From: Hyalella azteca
Taxonomy: Eukaryota; Arthropoda; Malacostraca; Amphipoda; Hyalellidae
Direction of reading: 5' to 3'
DNA: 64,000 nucleotides
Assembly: GCF_000764305.2 (NCBI RefSeq)
Contig: NW_025935977.1
Location: forward strand, 86,402 to 150,401
Part shown: positions 37,701 to 49,700 of the stretch, in pieces
Layout: the number at the start of each line of letters is the position of its first letter
How positions within the stretch are numbered: position 1 is the first letter of the stretch
Made by a program: the position numbers and the translations under genes
The notes under the pieces: generated by a model
Database searches by the model: none
What the model saw: the letters and a program-made list of their open reading frames with translations, nothing else
What the model was told of the DNA's origin: nothing

Positions 37701-40700
37701 CATCACGAAGGCCAACAGTGAATATTATTAAGAAATGCTGGTAAGTTTATTATCCTTCTACAGCAAATACGATTATACCAAGAGTGATTATAACATGAGT
37801 GAATATACCACGAGTAATTTTATCATAATTTACTGTGCCACAAGTGATTAAATCATGATTGACTATACCATAAGTGATTATATCATAAGTGATTACACCA
37901 TGAGTGATTACACCATGAGTGATTATATCATGAGTGATTATATCATAGGTGATTATATCATAAGTGATTATACCATGAGTAATTACACCATAAGTGGTAA
38001 TACAAGATTATACATCACCTGCTCCTGCAGCAGCTGCACCACGCGGCAGTCCAGCTCCTCGTCTGCCTCGGCCTCCTCTCCGCTCTGGTTGGGTGGCGGT
38101 GGACTGCAACCAAACCATCATTAAATGGAACAGTGGTGATAGTAATGATCATTAATGGGATTAGAAACCGTTACTAAACACAAGAAGTGAATCAAGAAAT
38201 TTAAATGTTATTGGCAGTCCAAAAAATTAGCTCGAACAGAAATAAACTAGCTTTTTTAACGGTTTCAGCAGTTATATTAACATCTTTTTCAACCGTGAAA
38301 TAATTAAAATATGTGTATTGTGTATGAACAAATAACATAATAAATAAATATATGTAATAATATCTTTAAAATAATATATGAATTATAAAATAAAATAACA
38401 CTGAAACATAAAAGAAAAGAAAACTATAAATATGGAAATGGATAAGATTAAACCTTGTAGAGAAGAGGAAGCCATCGAGCGCCGTGTTAAGCGTGTTCCA
38501 GAAGGACGCGTGTTGCTGGGGGTGTAGGCGCGCCAGAGGCAGGCCTGTCTCCAGCACCGTGAGCAGGGCGCCGATGAGGCAGCGCCACGACCCGCACAAA
38601 TACTTCAGACTCAAGCCCGGCGAGCAGCACTGCACAAAAAATATACAATATTATTAATGATGCAATTATAATTCAAAAACTGAATTTTTACAGCGATACC
38701 AAATAGATCAGTAGAAAATAATTTTACAGACGATCCTAAAGCCTGGCAAGCAGCACTGCACAAGAAATAAGAAATACACGATATTATTGACAGGGAATAA
38801 TAATTCAAGAACTGAATTGATACAGCGATGCAAAATAAGTCAGTAGAAAATAATTTTACAGACGATCCTAAAGCCTGGCGAGCAGTATGGTACTGCACAA
38901 AAAATACACGACAGTGTTCATGATGCAATTATATTTAATACAATATTATCAATGATGCAATTATAATTCAAAAACTGAATTGATACAGCGATACCAAATA
39001 GGTCAGTAGAAAATAATTTCACAGTCGATCCTAAAGCACGGCAAGCAGCACTGCAGAAAAATATTAATTGGAGGCAAATGACACTTCATCACTTAGCTTG
39101 ATTTAGTGATGTAAAGTACTTCATTGGAAAAAAATTCCGTATACATCACCTCCTTAATAAGACAATTCATAAATCGATATTTAAGTTGATGCAGTGCAGC
39201 AAAATGAAAATACGTCAATGAAAAATAATTTCATAGATGATCCTCAAGTGCGGTGAGTAGCCGTGCGAACAATTGACCACATTATTAATAAGGCAGTTAT
39301 ATTTCATAACCTAAATTGATAAGGATGCAAAATAATTCTTTAATAAATAACTAACAGGTGCTAATCAAGTGAGTCCAGCAGCACTTGCAAGCATGACGAA
39401 AACTTGTCAGCTCATAATTTACAAAAGTGCAGGCTCTTGTCATATGAATTCTGGAAAATAACTTTATATTCAAAGAAATGTAAGCCGATGTGTTTGGCAA
39501 GCGTTCACCAGGCTCAATATAGGTGTGGTAGGCAGAATAACTATAAAAGGTTAAGACGCTTAATTTAACGCTTTAGTTTAAAGTTTTATTCGTATAATAC
39601 CAGCGAGAAACATTTGTCAGAAATTTTTCGGCATTAAATTTTTGAAAAAAAAATTTCGGCCGAGAATCAATGAACGATTCGAAGAACGGAAATATCACAA
39701 TAAATTCTGCCAGATCTTGTAGTGCACCCGACGGGTGTGAAGCCTCATGGGTGTGCTGGACATGGCTGTCCAGCACTGGCTGCCAGGTGGCTGTCACCTG
39801 ATACAGCCTTACCGCCAGACCCAAGCCTCTTACCTGGACGATGTCTTCGAGAACATGGCTGTCCAGCACTGGCTGCCAGGTGGCTGTCACCTGATACAGC
39901 CTAGCTTTATTGCTGTATGGTCTGGTGTGGAGGCCGCCCCATGACGGCAGTTTATAACTATAGGTCGCGAAGTGCAAGAGTAATGAGAAGACCTGCGGCA
40001 CCAGAGCAGCTAAGGCAGCGTCTTTAGGACCTTCTAATGTAGGAGATGTACTGGGCTCAGGATAATTCTTGCGAGAGCTGTTGTTGAGACTTGCGTTATC
40101 TCCGACATCTTTTCCGATGAAGTTGTTGTTTACCTTGTCGCAGCTCGTGAAGGCTGAGAGTGGTGGTGTTAAACAAATAATAGGTTACTTAACACACACG
40201 AAGTTCTTTTCAAATATTAAAAGTCAGATATCAATAGATTGATTGTAGTGTTCTGAAGCAACCATATAGGGAAGAACTCGAATCTATAACATATTCAAAA
40301 AAGTAGGAAAAGAGAAGCAGGAAGTCAATTTCGGTCACGTTTATATAGAGAAAACAATAATACTTAGAACGTAACACAATAGCAATATAATAATGTCGCC
40401 TTACGATGCTATCAGCGTACAATAAAGCCTTCGCATAATACAATAGTGCTTCTTTGTAATATAGTAAGCATAAAATAATATCTCCTATTAAAACAATAAC
40501 GCCTCTTATCAATACAATAACGCCTCCTATCAATACAATAACGCCTATTAATACAATAATGCCTCCTTTATAAAAGGCAATAAGCGTACAATAATACCTC
40601 CAGCAGTGACGTGCATGAGGAGTGTACGCAGGACAGACAGAACGGCGTCCTGCAGGGGCGTGACGACGGAAGCGTCAGAGGAGGACGGCAGCACAAACGC

Positions 40701-43700
40701 TGCAGAGTCTGCAGACACGGGCACTGGCNGAACGAGAACCATTCTCGAGTTTTAATTCAACGGAGATTGTTACACTCTATAATAGAGAAGGCAAATTTGC
40801 CTATAAAACAATATTGAAATTTATCTAGTCAAACATGGCCTGTAAACAAGAATAAAAAGCCTAGTTTTCTCGAATTTACGGCCTTTTCAAAGATTGGTAA
40901 AAATAGTGTAACTATTTCAGAGCAGATATTCTAGCACTTCTCCACTTTCAAATGATTCCATGACCACTTCCAAATCTTGGCATCTTAATCGTGCGTGTAC
41001 ATTATCGTCTGGAGCTTTGCCTTACTTTCCATGCAGTGTTCCAGTTGGCCACTTCTTCTGCCTCCTCGTCAGGAGGCGTTGCTTTTTTCTCGGCACTTCC
41101 ACCAGCACTTGCAGGGGCAGCCGAAGCAGCTAAGGAAGACGTGGAAGAGCTTACAGAAGACGTGGTAGGTGACGTGTCGTTGCTGACGATGATGGGAGAT
41201 TGTGAAGACTGCAGCATCTCTTGCAGGGATTTCAGGGCAGCCAGGGATACCTGCACCGACAAAAGTAGCGTCATAAAGATTATTTATAAATAGAAAAGTT
41301 TAGCACATTTCTATCATTACCACACTCTTCTAAACTCACACAGCCTGCTGTTCGTCATCCAAAAACTATACCAATTGGTTTGGACATCATGGGTCAATAA
41401 TTATTTCATTCTCTGGACATCGAGTTTTTTGTGCTACTTTATTTTTATTATTACTTCACGCTTTTTTGTGCTACAGTTGTGTGCTACTTAATTTTATTAT
41501 TACTTCACGCTTTTTTGTGCTACAGATATGTGCTACTTTTATTAACCATTGGATTAGGTCCCTATTATATTTTCAAGCTATTCTTGAATGTAACTCATGT
41601 GTTACCTCGTTGGTGCGGCTGAGGGCGGCGGTGTGGATGAAGTCCAGCATGAGGGCCCAGGCTCGAGGATAGTCAGGCAGACCGAGCAGCAGGTGCTGCT
41701 TCGTGCTGAACACGCGCGCACAGCCTGACAACGTCAGCACCTGCGAACAATTGTCACCGTCAGCACGTCAGCAATTATTTGCTTTAATATAGTGTTCAAA
41801 CGTGAGTTTTTCTACTATAATAATAATAGTGTATCAGACGACAATTCTCGTACAAGGAAAAATGAAACTACAACGAAAGGAGTTAACTGTTGAAATAGCG
41901 TGTCATCAGTGGGTTTTATAATACCTACAAACAATAATACGTATTATCGAGTTTACAAGAGGCAAATAAACTGATAAATCATAACTTGTCAATCGTGTTT
42001 TAGGCTAGAACATGCAAAGGGAATCTTTTTCCGTGGGTATACGCTGCTTTAGAATGTGTTATGAAGGTAAACACATGGAAACAAAACCAGGAAGAAAAAA
42101 ATATAACTCAGTACTCGCTGCAGTGAGCGACAGAGATCGCATATTCTCATCGACGAAAACGTGAGTCACGGACGGACAGACAGACGGACAGACATGGCGA
42201 GCACAATACCATAGTGCATTTTTTAAATAAATGAGAAAATGAGCTAAAAAGTTGTTATTTTCTGAACTGAAGTTAAATTATACCTGAGTTTCAGCCCACT
42301 GCTTCTGGTGGGTGTTGCGGCTGTGGTGGATGAGTATGTTGCCCACTTCATCCACCTTCTCAGTGCTCGCAGTGGCTGACAACTGACGTACTTTGTCTAG
42401 TAGTGGAAACAGTACCTTAAAGAGAAAGTTGTTTGTTACAGAAGTTTCAATATTTCTCAACTGTGATAACTTACAAGAGCCTGCAATTTGTTTTGTAATG
42501 GAAGCAGTACCTTGAGTACAAAGTTGTTTGGTACACAAAAATCTCAAATATTTCTTCGGTTTAGAAATATAATAACTCACACGAGCCATAGCGATATTTA
42601 TTCCTCAAACTTGCGAGCTAATCGATCCTACTTCAAAAATTAATTAGTGCAAAAAACAATAATTCATAAGCAAGGAAGCCGCCAAGCAAATTTTACAAAA
42701 ATTAATATAGGACGAAATTTTTCAACAGTGAAGCATATACCTGCCACAAGACAGCCTGCCAGGTAGCGTTGTGCAGGAGGGAGCCGTGCGCTGCGATGGT
42801 CGAGAAGAGAGTCTGGCCCGCGGACTTGCGGACTGCGGGGCGTCCGTCTACACACAAGTCCCCTGCACATAATAACGTTCCATACTACATTCAAATCAAT
42901 TTATTTGTTTAGTCACGCATTAAACAATCATTTACAAATGAAGATCAAAATGTCAGTGTTAATAATGATGGTGAAAATAGTGAAGAAACGCAGGGCGTTC
43001 AACTACACACAACTCGCCTGCACCGATTAATGTTCGGTACTTCTATGAAATTACTTCATTTATTGAATAAGAAAATTAACAATAATTTAATAGTGAAGAA
43101 AATATCAAATAGCTCCACCATGTATTCTTGCACAAATTTTATAAGTCCTGCTACATCGTCAATTCAAAACTTCTTAAAGTATCACGAAAGTATAGTTGGA
43201 TACTTTAAAAGCATCCTGAAAGTATAGTTCAATACTGTGAAAGTATCATGAAAGTTTGATACAGTACAAACAATCTCGTACGTTCAGTCAGATGTGTAAG
43301 CAATAGAAACAATTAACACCAGTAACAACTCATGATGAGGTTTTCTCTGTAGTATTAATAGTTGATTAATTTCTAGACGCAAGTTGTGTTGCGCGAGAAT
43401 GAGCCAAGTTATATAACGAGGAAGAAATATTCCAAACCAAACGTAATTCAAATTTAGAGAAGTTAGAAGAACCTATGCTATTTTTAAATAACAATGAGTT
43501 ATACGCTAATGTAAAATTCGCAATAATAACGAAGGTTTCATCCTATTTTGCTATTTTTAAACAACAGTGATCTATAGGTTGCTAAAAATTTCCTAATAAT
43601 AACGAAGGTTTCATCCTATATTGCTATTTTTAAACAACAGTGAGTTATAGGTTGCTAAAAATTTCCTAATAATAACGAAGGTTTCATACTATTTGTGCTA

Positions 43701-46700
43701 TTTACCTAGTCGGGCATAGAGACACATCCACAGCTTGTCAAAGGGCGGCATGTTAGGCACGCCAGGGAAGGCTGGGAAAGCTGGTCCCGTGTCACTGGTA
43801 AGGCAGCTCCGCACGCGGTCTTGGTTCTGGTAGAAGTAGTCGCTGATGTTCCACTGTCAAATATAATGTCAAGTCAGTAAACAACCAATTTGCTATAACA
43901 ACTAAAATAAAATTTACCCCACCAACAAAAAGAAAAGTTTCTCCAACAACAAAAATAAAACTTACCCCAATAACAAGAAGTAAAATTACCAAAACAACCA
44001 AAATGTAAAATTCAATCCAGTGGAAAAAAATTTCGAATTTTAGCTTGAATGTTAACCCAGCACTTTTTTTTAAGAGGAATTAGTTATCTGCCGCAGGATA
44101 GAAAAAAAACTTACACCAGGTTACTCAAAACAAGATCATGACTATATTATACAGCTACAAAAGATTATGTGTATCAATTACTTTAAACACTTACCGGACA
44201 AAGTACAGTACACTCATCACTACGATAGGATACGATAAAACTTATCTGGTATGGACGTGCAAGCTAAGTCAAACCACAAGGGTTTCAGAGGTAAGAAAGT
44301 TTCAAGTTTGAATTGCAAACGAAACTCTGTTTATTCTTTGATCATAACAGAAACTACGGTATTGAGGGGAATTATTGGCATAATGACCATTGAGCCATAC
44401 ATACGTAAGCAATCAGTCTGTCGCCTACTATGGTGCCTCAATTCCGTAGGATTATAACGTTGTAAAATTATGCAGTCTGAATAGAGTTAAGAACGAGTTC
44501 GCTTGAAATCTCAGGATTTTAGCAGGATATTTACACTATACTTTCTTAATGCCTTTTAAAAGCAGAACATGAATAAATAGCTTTGCTTTCAGAATAAAAC
44601 AAATCAAAATAGATTTCAAAAAAACGCATTCTGACGTGATCATTAAGTAGACTTACCATGAGTCCTATGGCGGTGAGGGAGATGTTCAGCTCCTGCGTGT
44701 GTTCCCCGAACTTGGCAGTGGAGGCAAGGACTTACCATGAGTCCTATGGCGGTGAGGGAGATGTTCAGCTCCTGCGTGTGTTCCCCGAACTTGGCAGTGG
44801 AGGCAAGGACTTACCATGAGTCCTATGGCGGTGAGGGAGATGTTCAGCTCCTGCGTGTGTTCCCCGAACTTGGCAGAGGAGGCAAGGACTTACCATGAGT
44901 CCTATGGCGGTGAGGGAGATGTTCAGCTCTTGCGTGTGTTCCCCGAACTTGGCAGCAGACGCGACGGTGAGAGGCAGACACCGCCAGGGCATCACAGGCA
45001 GGAAGTCTGTCACCACCAACTGCAGACACTGGAACGCCAGCCGCACCAGCGAATCGCTAAATAAAAACGCAAGAAAACGAAATAAAATCACTCGTTTCTC
45101 CATGACGCCGAGTTTGGTAAAGTAAACTATAACAAAGACGATATCAATGTTAAGAAAACATCACTGCATTGATGAGACCCCTGCCTGTAATTCATTAACA
45201 CAGAATACCACCGTCAAGGTTGGTTAGTAGATTTCAATCTATATTTTCGAAATAAACGCAAGGAAATATAAATACGTACATAACTACATGTCTGAATTCA
45301 TAGAAACTTCGCGATGTACGTGGAGAAAGTTATTCACCTGTTATTTTCATTGACAGCTGCAATAACAGTAAGGATGGTCAGAAATATAAATACGTACATA
45401 ACTACATGTCTGAATTCATGGAAACTTCACGATGTACGTTACAGAACATCGCTCACCTACATCCTAATATATACTACGAATACTACATGTATACTAAAAT
45501 ATGTATACATGTAGTATTATACATGTATACTACAATAGTATACTACAATATATACGAATACTACATGTCTGAATTCATGGAAACTTCACGATGTACGAGG
45601 GAGAACATTGCTCACCTGTGATTTTCATTGACAGCTGCGATGACAGTAAGGATCGTCGGCCATCCGTGCTGCAGCTGCTCGCCGCAGCTGTGCAGCACCG
45701 TCAGCATCGTCTCCAGCTGCTTCTGACGCACGTCAGCATGGCTGCACGTTGACAGCTCTGACAGTGGCGACAGCAGCAGGGCTTGTAATCGCTGTAACAA
45801 AAATTAAAATGTTAAATTTGTGAAACATTTTGTAATCGTTGTAATAAATATGAAAATGTAAAATTAGTGAAACATTTCGGAGTTATCAGTGCATTGGTGT
45901 TATGTGGTTTGTGAAATATTTTGGAGTTATCAGTGCGTCAGTGATATATGGCAAATGAAATTGGCGAATGTGGTAGCAACAACGAAAATCGGCTCCGTTT
46001 TTAAAAGTGTTTGTTTACATTCTACGTCATTACTATAAATCAGTGTGTAATCCATAGCAAAACTAAATAGAATCAATATTAACTTTTTTCATAACGGTAT
46101 AAATCATCATGGTACAAATATGGTACATTCTTATCTATATATTATATTAAATATGTAACACACCATCATATCACCCAAATTTTGTTCTAAATTCATAAAA
46201 TTAACCCTTTACATAACGATACACTTACCGCATACACTAGACAAAGCTTAAAAAATTAAGGCCATAACATGGGATCTAAATTCGTCACGTGTGTTATATG
46301 AAATCAAATTTCCAAATAAATTTAGAAAAGGTCGGGAGTCTGGCTAAATATTTGTTACGCAAGGTAATTTAAATCAAATCTATTTCAAAAATCCAAACAA
46401 GATTTATTTCAAATGAAGTTCAGTAATTTTTACCGAATTTGTTTTTAAAATCCGAACAGGAACAGGCGTCTGACTAGAAATGTGCAACCTTCGGTAATTT
46501 GAACCGAAAATAATTTTCAAAATTCGAAACGGAACAGGTGGATGACCAGAAATGTGCAACTTCGTTAATTTTAACCAAATTTATTTTTAAAGTCCGAACT
46601 TGAACATATGCCTGACTAAAAATATGTAACGCACCATCATTTTATAAATATGATACATACTTATCTATGTATATATTATATTAAAAATATGTAACGCACT

Positions 46701-49700
46701 ATCGTTCAATAAATATGATATATACTCATCTCGGTATATATTATATTAAAATATGTAATGCACCATCATTCTTTAAATATGATACTACATACTTAACTAT
46801 ATATATTATATTAAAAATATGTAACGCACCATCATTCTATAAATATGATACATTCTTATCCATCTATATATTAGGTATATTAAATATGTAACGCTCCATC
46901 ATATCACCCAAATTTTGTTCTAAATTCATAAATGTAAGAAAGCTATGAACCTGATTGTCCCTGAAGGCGGTGCCAGCGTTGCCCTGCTTAGGTCTCATGA
47001 GGTGAGGGTGGGTCAGGGCGGTACGGACAAGGTGGGTCACGGCCTCCACGCCCCACTCACGCATCCTGATGTGTGGGTGCTGGCACACCTCCAGCAGGTG
47101 GTTCGTGATGGGCCGCCAGAACACTTCCACGCGGGATAGGTTCACCAGACCTTCCAATATATAAATATATAGATATATTTAATTAGATATCATATACAGA
47201 TGTATACGAGAGATGTATACACATATACAGATTTCATTGAAGACCAGAGAATTTGTTTTATTCGCAATTTTCTTATTAGTTTTTTCAATATATCGAACAA
47301 TATTTTTAGTTTGAACTGGCAAATCAAAAATCAGGTTACCGATGTACATATTTATTTCGTTAACGAGGACTTCTCTGGTTCTCTGGTCTTCAATGAAACC
47401 TGCTTGAAAGAAGAAATTCTGCCAACCTATACTAACATATACAGATGTATACTCTTTATAAAGATGTATAAAGTAGTCCGAAAAAAAAGGACTACTTTAA
47501 AAAATTTACTTATCTATCCGAAATCTTTTAGAATTTGCTGGACCGAACTCTAATTCACTTGGGGATTAGGTCTTGGATTCAGGGGATTAGTTCTTGTAAA
47601 ATATTGATCTTCAGGGAGTTAGGTCGCTAATTTCACAATATTTTCTTCGGTGCGTAAGTGGAAGGACGACCTGAGCGAGGTTGATCGTCAATTGACATTT
47701 CCATTTTTTGAAGCGGAAAAAACTACTCATAAAGCATCATCCTTGTAGGATGTCTCTAGCATTTCCTACCCCGTTTTTCACAGAAGAAAGCAAAATTTGA
47801 AAGCAACTCGTTGCTCACAAAAATCAGCCATCATCAAAGAACGACGAGCAAAAGAAGTGTCCCAAAAAAATCTGCGATAATGGAACACGCGTCCTTCTAG
47901 GGCATCAGTGCGTGGCTCACTAACTGATGAATGTCTAGCATGTGCTCATACTCTGAGAATTCAGTACTATTATAACTTAGTCCATCACACAAACAGTCTG
48001 GTTTTTCTTTTTCGGGTCGTTCCTCGTGTTTAACAACTACCGGTATTAGACGTTGAAACTACCGGCATACACCTCCACGCTAAAAAAATACACCTATTAA
48101 TAAATGTTGCTATCTAATTATATATGAAATATATATTATTTACATATCAACCAATCATTAGACAGCCTGAGAAGCTTAAGTATAAACACCTCTCCGCGAG
48201 ATAGGTTCTCTAGACCTTCAAATAAATATAGATTTTTAATAATAATAGACAGCTTGATAACTAAACGATAAAAAAAGTTTTAAATAAATTGATGACAAGC
48301 CTCCTTTTAACCAAGCTTGGGCTAATTAATACTGCTAATACTACAATGTTCTGCCCTGCTATGAAGCAACATGCAAGCACTACGTACCAAGTTTCGCTAT
48401 TTCAGGTACTACTACGCGATGAATCACAAAACATGGCTTTAAAATGCTTCAGCTTCACCTACAGCTCGAGTTTTGACTTATTTGTATTAGTTTTGACTTA
48501 TTACCACGTTTTTCTTAGCTCGCTTTCGTGTCCGTCTGTCTGTCTGTTTGTGATGATCAAATCTTGCAATCGATATTTCACCAGCTTTCCCATTAGCTAG
48601 CGCTCTGAAACTTTTAGGGAAGCTCAGCTCCCGATGACAATACAATAATCAATAATTTGTTGCACGTTTCCAGGCGCATTTATTATCGAACCTTTCTTTA
48701 TTACAGCCACGCACCCAGATAAATACGGGAACAACAATGTATCCCCTGGAATAAAATTTTCTACAGAACTTCGAAAAGAATTTTCTTTCGTGCATTTGCG
48801 TGGCCAACTGAAATAAAATGAATATTATGTAGGATGGACTAAAAAGGAGAAAATAAAATACTTAGCTGTCATAGTGATTACACCCACCAGCCACATATAT
48901 ATAATCACCATTACAGCTGTCATAGTGATTACACCCACCAGCCACATATATATAATCACTATTACAGCTGTATTAGTGATTACACCCACCGACCACAACT
49001 ATATAATCACCATTACAGCTGTCATAGTGATTACACCCACCGGTCTCGAGGAGCTTGGCGACGGCGAAGAGGCTGGGTTCTCTGTTGGTGTAGGCGAGCT
49101 GCATGCTCTCAGAGCTGAGCTGACAGAGAGCGTCGATGAGATGATGCAGGGCGACGTCATCCAGCTCAGCTGACGACTCGAACAGCCGCGACAACATCGA
49201 CGACAGCACGGGCAGGTCAGCGATAACTGCTGTTGTTATCACCGCGTTGCTGTCGTTGCTCGTTCGGTTTGCTTGCTGCACAGATTTTTCTTATTAGCAA
49301 TCATGTTTGGTTCAATTCAAGCTAGTTTACTGTAAACTGCATAAAATTTCATGATATTTACAAATTTGCTTTGATTTCAAGCTAGTTTACATTAAACTGC
49401 ATATAATTTTATTACACTTATAAACTAAATGCAGAAATAAATTAACTAAATGCACCCAAAATTCCCAGCCAATATCATAAATCATAATTATATTCTAATT
49501 TACAAGGAACTACAGCCATATTTTTTTAATTACACAGATAATTAAAAAAAAAAGTTTTAAGTTTCACCTTCAAACTACCCCCCGCCGCAGGTTTGAGCCC
49601 CAAGACCCAGACGAGATGCTGTAGGGTGGTGAGCACGAGATGCCAGGCGCTGCCTAGCACGCCACCGTGACAGTGAGCCAGAGACAGCACTGCTCTCATC

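Noticed and set aside
47469..47498. Rho-independent terminator-like hairpin
   Set aside because: This is a eukaryotic intron; a bacterial terminator has no role here.
47200..47553. 117-codon plus-strand frame
   Set aside because: AT-rich composition, overlaps an inverted repeat and hairpin, and no family resemblance.
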